Positions 1-5,513 of a DNA stretch of 5,718 nt are shown piece by piece. Location of the stretch: NCBI GenBank assembly GCA_016203425.1, contig JACQMU010000052.1, positions 1-5,718 on the forward strand, written 5' to 3'. Within the stretch, counting starts at the first letter, position 1. Each line of letters starts with the position of its first letter. The DNA comes from Candidatus Woesearchaeota archaeon (GTDB lineage: Archaea; Nanobdellota; Nanobdellia; Woesearchaeales; ARS49). The notes beneath the pieces were generated by a model. It saw only the letters and a list, made by a program, of their open reading frames with translations, searched no databases and was not told the DNA's origin. A program made the position numbers and the translations under genes.

Positions 1-359
1 GAATAGACTCATTTGAGAAAATAACTGACACCACAAAAAAAGGCGACTTTGTGTACTTAGACCCGCCATATTATCCACTAAAAAAAGGCAAAAGTTTCAC
101 AACATACACAAAGAATAATTTTTTAGAAAAAGAACAAGAACAATTAGCTGAAGTTTTCAAAGAACTCGACAAAAAAGGATGTTCTGTAATGCTCAGCAAC
201 AGTGATACAGAATTCATAAAAGACCTCTACAAAGGATATAATATAAATTTTGTAAATGCCAGAAGAATGATTAACTGCGATGCAACAAAAAGAGGCGCGA
301 TAAAAGAAGTAGTAATAACCAATTATCCTGTAAAAACAGAAATGCAAATAAAACTTTAG
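1..359 (+). CDS. dam: Dam-type (D12 class) DNA N6-adenine methyltransferase, C-terminal part
   Basis: Partial gene running in from the left edge; the frame is open from base 3 and gives 118 residues before TAG at 357-359. Seen: a GDFVYLDPPYYP stretch with the catalytic motif IV DPPY (visible residues 20-23), FTTY shortly after (32-35), VMLSNSD (62-68), and a C-terminal NARRMIN...KRGAIKEVVITNYP block. That order is the C-terminal half of the D12/Dam family, which transfers methyl from S-adenosylmethionine to the adenine N6, often in GATC. The family is usually about 260-300 aa, so the SAM-binding N-terminal motif (FxGxG) must lie outside the window. An in-frame GTG at 51 is internal, because homology-like sequence continues upstream of it. 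The neighbour is a convergent unknown ORF that could be its restriction partner. Family assignment is firm; target site and role (restriction-modification or orphan) cannot be read here. Confidence 0.93.
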   Translation, partial: IDSFEKITDTTKKGDFVYLDPPYYPLKKGKSFTTYTKNNFLEKEQEQLAEVFKELDKKGCSVMLSNSDTEFIKDLYKGYNINFVNARRMINCDATKRGAIKEVVITNYPVKTEMQIKL

Positions 360-884
360 TTAGTGTTGAGTTTGTGTTGCTTGCGCGACTACCTGAAATA
401 TATCTCTTTCCTCAATCATAGCGTCTAATAATTTCTTAAAAACAAAAGCTTTGGCCAAACCTGTTTTTTCCATTATCATCATCAACTCAATAAGATGACC
501 AATAAACTCAACAGTGTACTCGCCATATGAATTTAGGTTATCAAATCTCTTAAGCTTATGATGTGTTGTTTGTTTTAATTCACACGCCAGTTGTTCTTTT
601 TTCGTTCTAAAAGGTTCAATCTTTTCCCACATGTCTCTTAAATATTTTAAAAATTCAAGAGTTAAGTCACGATTGTGCTCTTTTTTAATCAACATATCAA
701 TAACCCAATGAATGTGTTTAGGCGTTCTTATTCTCTTACCAATTTCTTGGTACTTTATTACAATATCTAAATCTGGATTTTCCCCCCTGTTGCCTTGAAA
801 AACGCCTACAATCGTTCCTTTAGGCAAATGAAATTCCTTAAAAGACTCAACCGGCTCTGTTTTACCTCTTGGCTTATATTTCAC
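360..884 (-). CDS. Unrecognised 174-aa protein, possible partner of the adjacent Dam methyltransferase
   Basis: Complete ORF from GTG (884-882) to TAA (362-360). No other in-frame start was seen between the GTG and the end of the neighbouring tpiA. I do not recognise the product. Seen: a basic, beta-like N-terminus (KYKPRGKTEPVESF, then LPKGTIVGVFQGNRG), a polar GENPDLDIVIKYQE segment (34-47), KRIRTPKHIHWVID (50-63), then mostly predicted helix, with a hydrophobic stretch GHLIELMMIMEKTG (129-142). PD at 37-38 followed by acidic and lysine residues hints at a PD-(D/E)xK-like metal site, but the spacing is not canonical, so no nuclease call is made. No signal peptide or membrane span. It lies tail to tail with the methyltransferase with zero bases between stops, an arrangement compatible with a restriction-modification pair. 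That role is inference only. Confidence 0.8.
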   Translation of the reverse strand: MKYKPRGKTEPVESFKEFHLPKGTIVGVFQGNRGENPDLDIVIKYQEIGKRIRTPKHIHWVIDMLIKKEHNRDLTLEFLKYLRDMWEKIEPFRTKKEQLACELKQTTHHKLKRFDNLNSYGEYTVEFIGHLIELMMIMEKTGLAKAFVFKKLLDAMIEERDIFQVVAQATQTQH

Positions 885-905
885 AAATAAGAAATTATCT
901 TTACG

Positions 906-914
906 TTTAAAAAA
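906..914 (-). promoter_or_regulatory. TATA-like box for the 174-aa gene; also U-tract after tpiA
   Basis: On the minus strand this reads TTTTTTAAA. Its centre is about 26 bases upstream of the GTG at 884, the usual archaeal TATA-to-start distance if transcription begins at the start codon. No Shine-Dalgarno motif lies between them, so a leaderless mRNA fits. The same six T residues lie just past the tpiA stop (926) and could act as a U-tract terminator for the upstream operon. Both readings are by eye. Confidence 0.45.
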
Positions 915-925
915 CTGGTGGAACT

Positions 926-1594
926 TTATTTTGCAAACCCTTCCAACAAATCCTTCAACGCATTCTCAGGATTCTTGGCACAAACAACACCAGAAGCAAC
1001 AAGAACCCCCTCAGAACCAAGAGCAACAGCCTTTGCAACATCATCCTTTGTTTTAATGCCAGCACCGCACAAAACAGGAATACGCTTGATGCGAGCAGTT
1101 GTCACAGTAATCACCTCAGGCTTTGCCTGCGACACAGCAATATTGCCGCCAATAAGCTCAGGAGGCTCAATCGCAACAACATCAGGATTAAGCTTCACAA
1201 TCTCAAAAGCCATCTCAGGAGTGCCAGCACAAACAATTGCTGACAAACCAGCATCATGAAGACGCAAAATAGTTCTCTTAATTGTTGCAAGATCCAAAGG
1301 ACGCTCAGAATGATTAACAAGACTGCCAACAGCACCAGCATGCTTAATTGACTCAACAACCACACTGCCAGTAAAAGCACCAGCAACAACAGCATCAACA
1401 TGCTGGGCAAACACAGGAATAGAAACAGCCTTTGCAACAGCACAAACATCAGCAGGCTGAACAGCAATAGCAACAGTAATGCCAAACTCCCTTGACTGTC
1501 GCTGACACGCTTTTGCAAGCTCAACTGCATTTTTGCCAACCGCCTGCGAGTATGCCTTACAGTTTACCACAACCAATGGCGTTTCAAGTTTCAC
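926..1594 (-). CDS. tpiA: Triosephosphate isomerase, archaeal short type
   Basis: 222 aa, the usual length of archaeal triosephosphate isomerases, which are shorter than the roughly 250-aa bacterial and eukaryotic enzymes. It interconverts dihydroxyacetone phosphate and glyceraldehyde 3-phosphate in cytosolic glycolysis/gluconeogenesis. Visible TIM-barrel landmarks in order: N11 and K13 in VNCKAY, the AQHVD strand (63-67), the electrophile H95 and E97 in NHSERP, the catalytic base E143 in AIEPPELIGG, the CGAGI phosphate loop (176-180) and the GSEGVLVASGVV phosphate-binding segment (193-204). All catalytic residues are present, so it should be active. Start is GTG at 1594, chosen because an AGAGGTG site sits four bases upstream and no other in-frame start precedes it. 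Last gene of the NYN-thioredoxin-tpiA operon, 12 bases after the thioredoxin stop. Confidence 0.96.
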   Translation of the reverse strand: MKLETPLVVVNCKAYSQAVGKNAVELAKACQRQSREFGITVAIAVQPADVCAVAKAVSIPVFAQHVDAVVAGAFTGSVVVESIKHAGAVGSLVNHSERPLDLATIKRTILRLHDAGLSAIVCAGTPEMAFEIVKLNPDVVAIEPPELIGGNIAVSQAKPEVITVTTARIKRIPVLCGAGIKTKDDVAKAVALGSEGVLVASGVVCAKNPENALKDLLEGFAK

Positions 1595-1598
1595 ACAA

Positions 1599-1605
1599 CA
1601 CCTCT
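1599..1605 (-). promoter_or_regulatory. Ribosome binding site of tpiA
   Basis: AGAGGTG on the minus strand, four bases before the GTG start at 1594, complementary to the archaeal 16S tail. It lies in the 12-base gap after the thioredoxin stop and supports the GTG as the real start. Confidence 0.75.
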
Positions 1606-1606
1606 T

Positions 1607-1921
1607 TTAAACTAAATTAACAAGTTTGTCCCTCAAAGGACCCTCACCACCAAAACCAACCACCCTATCAGATTCTTCACTGTCTTTGAAAAAAATAAGG
1701 CAAGGAATACTCATGACACCATATTCCTGCGCAAGATCATTGTTTTCGTCAACATTAAGTTTGGCAAACTTTATTTGCTTGAACTCATGACTCAACTTCT
1801 CTACAACCGGAGCAATCATCTTACAAGGCCCGCACCACGGCGCCCAAAAATCAACAACAACAAACCCTTTGTGGCCAAGCACTTCCTTTTTAAAATTCTC
1901 AGCATTAAGCTCTACGACCAT
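1607..1921 (-). CDS. trxA: Thioredoxin
   Basis: 104 aa, standard single-domain thioredoxin length, no signal peptide, so a cytosolic thiol-disulfide reductant. Seen: VVVDFWAPWCGPCKMIAPVVEKL, with the buried D24, W29 and the redox pair C30/C33 (WCGPC); KFAKLNVDEN (51-60); YGVMSIPCLIFFKD with the cis-proline P73; and a C-terminal GGEGPLRDKL helix. Unusually, the residue after the cis-proline is Cys (C74), where most thioredoxins have Thr. The frame stays open upstream to an ATG at 1951, but the start at 1921 is preferred: it has GGAGGA seven bases upstream, and the family begins near this point. Its first 17 bases overlap the end of the NYN gene, and tpiA follows after 12 bases, so the three are probably cotranscribed and translationally coupled. 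Confidence 0.95.
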   Translation of the reverse strand: MVVELNAENFKKEVLGHKGFVVVDFWAPWCGPCKMIAPVVEKLSHEFKQIKFAKLNVDENNDLAQEYGVMSIPCLIFFKDSEESDRVVGFGGEGPLRDKLVNLV

Positions 1922-2489
1922 TATTATTTCCTCCAGAATGATGAGTATCAACTTCTTGGCTTATAGGCCTTCGCTCCAACTTACGCTCAATCAAGAATTT
2001 TTTAAGATTTTGGTCCATGTCAGTAAAGCTGTCAGCAGCCTCAGCAAGCTTTGAAGAAGCACTCTTGCCAAAAGCCACAACTTCAACACGACAACCCAAA
2101 GCACGCTGCAAGTGAAGCACAAGAGGCACAAAATCACCATCACCAGACACCAGCACAACAGTATCAAGCTTTGGAGCAAGCTCAATCATGTCCATAGCAA
2201 TCCCAATATCCCAATCCCCTTTCTTTGCACCACCATAAAAAATTTGCAAATCTTTAGCCTTTACCTGAAAACCAATGTGGCCCAAAGCGTCGAAAAAAAC
2301 AGACTCCTTCTCAACTTCCTCTGCCTTAATCACATAAGCAATAGCACGAATAATATTACGTCCACCAACGGCCTCATTAAGGATTGATTTAAAATTCACT
2401 TTAGCATTGTACGCAAATCTTGCAGAATAATACATGTTCTGCACGTCAACAAAAACACCAACACGCTGACCTTTAGGCTGTTCTTTCAT
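1905..2489 (-). CDS. NYN-domain (PIN-like, LabA/DUF88 family) putative RNase
   Basis: 194 aa, first gene of the operon. Seen: VGVFVDVQNMYYSAR with D15 and N18; a central beta-alpha region; KKGDWDIGIAMDMIELA with D94 and D100; and VVLVSGDGDFVPLV with D117 and D119. These conserved acidic positions are the metal-binding residues of the NYN/PIN-like nuclease fold, so the likely activity is Mg/Mn-dependent RNA cleavage in the cytosol; the substrate cannot be read. The last 35 or so residues are charged and then low-complexity (HHSGGNNNGRRA), probably disordered, and partly dictated by the thioredoxin ribosome site lying in the same bases. Start ATG at 2489 has GAGGTG five bases upstream and a TATA box about 52 bases upstream. 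The gene overlaps thioredoxin by 17 bases. Family assignment is strong; biological role in this operon is unknown. Confidence 0.92.
   Translation of the reverse strand: MKEQPKGQRVGVFVDVQNMYYSARFAYNAKVNFKSILNEAVGGRNIIRAIAYVIKAEEVEKESVFFDALGHIGFQVKAKDLQIFYGGAKKGDWDIGIAMDMIELAPKLDTVVLVSGDGDFVPLVLHLQRALGCRVEVVAFGKSASSKLAEAADSFTDMDQNLKKFLIERKLERRPISQEVDTHHSGGNNNGRRA
1929..1934 (-). promoter_or_regulatory. Ribosome binding site of thioredoxin, inside the NYN coding region
   Basis: GGAGGA on the minus strand, seven bases before ATG at 1921. It decides between this start and the in-frame ATG at 1951. The same bases encode part of the glycine/asparagine tail (GGNNNGRRA) of the upstream NYN protein. 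Confidence 0.8.
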
Positions 2490-2509
2490 AGTTTCACCTC
2501 GATTTCCAT
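2486..2509 (-). other. Possible seven-codon leader ORF before the NYN gene
   Basis: On the minus strand ATG at 2509 opens MEIEVKL and stops at TGA (2488-2486), which overlaps the NYN start codon as ATGA. It contains the NYN ribosome site (GAG GTG codons). The transcription start predicted from the TATA box is only a few bases upstream, so it would have no ribosome site of its own. It may be chance. Confidence 0.2.
2495..2500 (-). promoter_or_regulatory. Ribosome binding site of the NYN gene
   Basis: GAGGTG on the minus strand, five bases before ATG at 2489. It supports the chosen start. Confidence 0.75.
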
Positions 2510-2536
2510 AGGCATCAAAAATTCAATAAACAACAC

Positions 2537-2546
2537 ATATAAAAAA
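2537..2546 (-). promoter_or_regulatory. TATA box of the NYN-thioredoxin-tpiA operon
   Basis: TTTTTTATAT on the minus strand. With the usual archaeal 25-27 base spacing, transcription would start near 2515, giving a leader of about 25 bases with the GAGGTG site inside it. Called by eye; a BRE element is not clear. Confidence 0.55.
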
Positions 2547-2580
2547 CTATCCTTCATTAAAAGTTTATTCTAATATTAAA

Positions 2581-2677
2581 GCCGCTGCTGTAGGCGGTGA
2601 GACGGGCGTGACTACGTCACACCCTACTCGGCATCCCGGATGGAGCAACCCCTGCCTCGTCTCACGCCAGCAGCGGC
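2581..2677. ncRNA. GC-rich structured element with a three-way-junction fold; candidate non-coding RNA of unknown family
   Basis: A 97-base GC-rich island in AT-rich intergenic DNA. Folding by hand gives a closing stem of 9 bp (2581-2589 with 2669-2677), a 3-base bulge, 4 bp (2593-2596 with 2665-2668), a 1-base bulge and 6 bp (2598-2603 with 2659-2664). This stem opens into a junction with two arms. Arm A (2604-2624) is GGG plus GTGAC, loop TAC, then GTCAC plus CCC. Arm B (2630-2656) is GGCATCC pairing with GGA and TGCC across an 8-base bulge. The strand is uncertain. The one mismatch in arm A is C-A if read on + but G-U if read on -, slightly favouring the minus strand. TATA-like AT-rich stretches lie about 24-26 bases outside each end. 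It is not recognisable as tRNA, 5S, SRP or RNase P RNA. It could instead be a mobile palindromic repeat or a DNA-level element. Confidence 0.5.
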
Positions 2678-2710
2678 ATTTACGAATGCTTGACGACACT
2701 TTTAGAATAT

Positions 2711-2718
2711 TTTATAAA
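2711..2718 (+). promoter_or_regulatory. TATA box of the 919-aa secreted protein gene
   Basis: TTTATAAA, a near-consensus archaeal TATA box. Transcription would start near 2740, giving a leader of about 14 bases that just contains the ribosome site at 2744-2749. It stands 33 bases past the structured element. Confidence 0.6.
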
Positions 2719-2743
2719 CATACTCTGCACTTATAGCACTAAA

Positions 2744-2749
2744 AGAGGA
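2744..2749 (+). promoter_or_regulatory. Ribosome binding site of the 919-aa gene
   Basis: AGAGGA, four bases before ATG at 2754. It agrees with the start that also gives a clean signal peptide. Confidence 0.65.
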
Positions 2750-2753
2750 ACAC

Positions 2754-5513
2754 ATGCATAAGAGAGCAATTGCTTTAGCATTAAGCATACTTTTAATTAC
2801 ACTCCCAATAGTTTTTGCACAAGAAACAGCAATTCCACAACAAGATACTGAAGCACCAGAAATAAAATACTTCAGCATTTATCCAGAAATAACATCCTTA
2901 CAGCCAGCACAGTTCAGCCACCAAACAGTTGATTACGGAGTAGGACGAGACTCAACAATTTGCAGCGGAATCAAAAAAGTTGAATTCTTTGACAAAGAAA
3001 CAGGAAAGGTTTTGGCGACAAGAACGGGTGAGCAAGAAGACTGCGTGCTCGAAGAAAGCTTTGAATACACGCCAACACAAGACGGAAGTTTCAACATTTG
3101 CGCACGAGCACAAGATTATTCTGGCAAACAAAGCGAAGAACAATGCACAAAATTAACAGTTGTGACAAAAGCTCCAGAACCAAACAAAATAGAGTTTTTT
3201 GACACGCTCGGAACAATAACACACACAAAAAAAGAAGGAACAACAGCAAGCATGAAACTATATTTTGAGAACACAAATGCATTGGACTTGCCACAAACAC
3301 TGATAAATGTTGAAAAACTAACAGGAATTCCAAGCGACTGGAGAAACGCATTCCAAAGCGAAGACAACACAATAACTGTGCAAGACATCAATGTCAAAAC
3401 ACCATTTGACTGCAAAATTACTGCAACAATAGTTGATGTGTTTGGAAACAAAGCAACAAAAGACGCACAATGCAGTCTTACTGTTGATGACGAAGCACCA
3501 CAAACAACAACAATAATTACAGACTTACAAGACATTGAAGGTGCGTATTTGATCAGCACAAAAGAACTGACAACAATAACTGCACGAATAGACGAGAAAG
3601 GCACAGGATTTGGAAGAAACAAAAACGTTTATCTTGATTTAAGTGAGATTATCAGAAACGACAAAGTACAAGCAGATGAATGCCACAAAACAAACGAGCA
3701 CTGGGAATGCACGTGGAAAATCACGGCAACAGAGCCAAAAGGGGGCTACACAATAACGCTATTAAGCTCATCAGAAGATGACGCCGAAAACAATTTTGCA
3801 GGAGAATTCAAACAAGATGTTGACATAACAGACGATGATGTAGAAATACAAGACATTCAATACGCACCACAAAACCCAACAACAGATGATGAAATAGCAA
3901 TCATGGTGAGCCTGCCGGCAACAATCTCCAGCCCAACAGTAGAAATAGACGCCAGCAAAATCAGCACACAACAAACACCACTAAATGCTGTGTGCGAAAA
4001 AGACGGAACTGCATTAAGATGCAGTGCACGCATAAAAAATCTCAAAGCAACAGAAGGACTGCAGCCAGTCATAATAACAGCAAAAGACAACAAAGGCAAC
4101 ACAAAACAAATAACACAAACAATAGAAATATTTGCAACAGAGCCTCTTGTAGAAGACCTGTTCGGATTTGGAAACGCACGAATACAGCCGCGCAACGGCA
4201 TAGATAAAAAAACAGCAACCATAACAGAATACCCAATCGTTGCAACAATATTCTGGGCGCAGAAAAAAACAGAAACAGACCTGTCAATAATTGCACAAAG
4301 CATAAACTGTGACGACAAATACCTTGCAGAAACACCACAACTAACAGGAGAACAAAGCACACGGCCAACAATGTTCATGAAATTCAGCACAGATGTTTCA
4401 GACATAAAAGAACCAGCACTAAAAATACCCTGCACAGCACAACTCACAATCAAAAAAGGCAACACGCTCTACCAAAAACCACAAAAAATAGAATTCACAC
4501 TAAAAATACCACTTTACAACAATCCACTCGGAACAATAGAAGAAGGCGTGCAAAACAAAATAAATGACATTGAAGCACAAATAAAACACCTTGACAATGC
4601 AATACAAGACTGGGAAAAAACAAATGCAGCATTAGGCAAACTTGTATCTTTTGGGCAAACAATAGCACAAACAGACGCGATGATGGCAACAGTCACCAGC
4701 ATAATATGGGGCATTGCATGGTTCATTTGGTGGTGCATCGTATGCGGCGGCCCGCCTGCAGGTCAAGCGGTCTGGGCAGTATATGCTTTACCATCTCTAA
4801 ACTTTTTTTATTTTCCAACAAAATTCGTGTGGACACCATCAATAATTCCATACGCACCAATAAAACAAGCAGCATTCATTTACTCATGCCAGCTATGCAA
4901 GCACAGCGGCTCACTACAAATACCATTCTTAGGAGGAATAAGCAACATAATCACAAAAATTGACAAACAAGAAGGAAAACCAACATTTACTGCAGGAGGC
5001 ATGCTGTACGGGTGGGAACCATACAAAAGCATACACGTAGCACAAAACTGCTACTGCCCACCAGCCATCGAATACAACATACGCAAAGAACAACAAATAA
5101 CCTGCATTTATCGAAACTGCATAAAAGAACATGCAAAAAAAGGACTGCCATTTGCCGCATGTGACCAAACATACAAAACACAAAACTGCCTCTACGTAGA
5201 CAGCGCAGCATGGAAAATCGCAGGAGGCTCAAGACTGGCATCACTGATGAAACAAATGTTAGGAAACTTTCTCTCAATAGGCAAGCTTGCAAGCTCAGCA
5301 GCATGGACATATGCCTGCGACCCAATCCTTCACCTCGAAGAATACGAAATAAGTGCTCTCGCGTTACCCGGCGGGTGGTACTACACAAGCTGTGCTCTCT
5401 GGGGAGGCGCACAAGAACTGACAGAAACAGAATTTTTCAGCGGCAACGCATTTAACTGGGATCAATACGACGGAGACATAAAAGGACATGACTATTGCGG
5501 ACAAATTGTATAG
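2754..5513 (+). CDS. Large secreted/membrane protein with Ig-like domains, coiled coil, Trp-rich membrane segment and Cys-rich C-terminus
   Basis: 919 aa, no specific family recognised. A Sec signal peptide spans 1-22 (HKR, hydrophobic core, VFA before Q23). About five beta-sandwich, Ig-like units follow: roughly 34-140, 141-247, 248-362, 363-461 and 462-586. They are suggested by recurring D/N-x-x-GN turns (VDVFGNKA, AKDNKGNT) and TxTxxI strands. Cysteines fall in close groups within these units (70/97/116/131, 220/240, 310/319, 414/423, 519/560), as for disulfides. Residues 594-630 look like a coiled coil. Residues 645-664 are a hydrophobic Trp-rich segment ending WWCIVCGG. The C-terminal part (about 700-919) has CQLC (712-715), CYC (766-768) and cysteines at 784, 789, 803, 812, 855, 880 and 915. 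The protein should be exported and membrane-bound. Adhesion, surface-layer or interaction roles are possible but unproven. The stop lies 26 bases inside the next gene. Confidence 0.92.
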   Translation: MHKRAIALALSILLITLPIVFAQETAIPQQDTEAPEIKYFSIYPEITSLQPAQFSHQTVDYGVGRDSTICSGIKKVEFFDKETGKVLATRTGEQEDCVLEESFEYTPTQDGSFNICARAQDYSGKQSEEQCTKLTVVTKAPEPNKIEFFDTLGTITHTKKEGTTASMKLYFENTNALDLPQTLINVEKLTGIPSDWRNAFQSEDNTITVQDINVKTPFDCKITATIVDVFGNKATKDAQCSLTVDDEAPQTTTIITDLQDIEGAYLISTKELTTITARIDEKGTGFGRNKNVYLDLSEIIRNDKVQADECHKTNEHWECTWKITATEPKGGYTITLLSSSEDDAENNFAGEFKQDVDITDDDVEIQDIQYAPQNPTTDDEIAIMVSLPATISSPTVEIDASKISTQQTPLNAVCEKDGTALRCSARIKNLKATEGLQPVIITAKDNKGNTKQITQTIEIFATEPLVEDLFGFGNARIQPRNGIDKKTATITEYPIVATIFWAQKKTETDLSIIAQSINCDDKYLAETPQLTGEQSTRPTMFMKFSTDVSDIKEPALKIPCTAQLTIKKGNTLYQKPQKIEFTLKIPLYNNPLGTIEEGVQNKINDIEAQIKHLDNAIQDWEKTNAALGKLVSFGQTIAQTDAMMATVTSIIWGIAWFIWWCIVCGGPPAGQAVWAVYALPSLNFFYFPTKFVWTPSIIPYAPIKQAAFIYSCQLCKHSGSLQIPFLGGISNIITKIDKQEGKPTFTAGGMLYGWEPYKSIHVAQNCYCPPAIEYNIRKEQQITCIYRNCIKEHAKKGLPFAACDQTYKTQNCLYVDSAAWKIAGGSRLASLMKQMLGNFLSIGKLASSAAWTYACDPILHLEEYEISALALPGGWYYTSCALWGGAQELTETEFFSGNAFNWDQYDGDIKGHDYCGQIV

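Larger units (their letters stand above)
1..915. other. Compositionally distinct segment, possibly acquired
   Basis: Counted by hand: 61-120 has 19 of 60 G+C, while 1381-1440 has 28 of 60. From about 926 onward the + strand is strongly A-over-T whichever strand is coding (A 25, T 7 in 1381-1440; A 36, T 6 in 4081-4140). Left of that point the bias fades or reverses (A 20, T 24 in 601-660). The segment holds exactly the methyltransferase and the unknown convergent ORF. No integrase, repeat or attachment site was seen at the boundary, so transfer is an inference from composition only. Confidence 0.35.

Noticed and set aside
51..359. Methyltransferase starting at GTG 51 as a short complete gene
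   Set aside because: The frame is open to base 3 and the upstream residues (KKGDF before VYLDPPY) belong to the family, so this is a window-truncated gene.
360..884. Calling the 174-aa protein a PD-(D/E)xK restriction endonuclease
   Set aside because: PD at 37-38 is followed by no correctly spaced (D/E)xK; the nearest ExK (102-104) is far away, so the call would be a guess.
918..1259. Plus-strand ORF of 113 codons opposite tpiA
   Set aside because: It is antisense to a tpiA with intact catalytic residues, has no ribosome site and is low-complexity from the mirrored codon bias.
1922..1951. Thioredoxin starting at the upstream ATG (1951), adding MILIILEEII
   Set aside because: The extension has no ribosome site, lies wholly in NYN coding sequence and includes the GGAGGA region that serves the ATG at 1921; the family start matches 1921.
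2581..2677. Element as a small SRP RNA (GGATGGAGCAACC resembles the helix 8 tip GGAAGGAAGCAGCC), a 5S rRNA or a tRNA
   Set aside because: The expected GGAA-type loop and flanking symmetric loop of SRP helix 8 are not formed, and archaeal SRP RNA is about 300 bases. 5S is about 120 bases with different helices. There is no T-loop or anticodon arm for a tRNA.
4069..4140. A/C-rich stretch resembling a simple repeat
   Set aside because: It is ordinary coding sequence of the Ig-like region with NNA codon preference; no regular unit repeats.
3116..4465. Several long minus-strand ORFs opposite the 919-aa gene
   Set aside because: They arise because the A-rich coding strand has few stop codons on its complement; their translations are Cys/Phe/Leu-rich noise without ribosome sites or domains.
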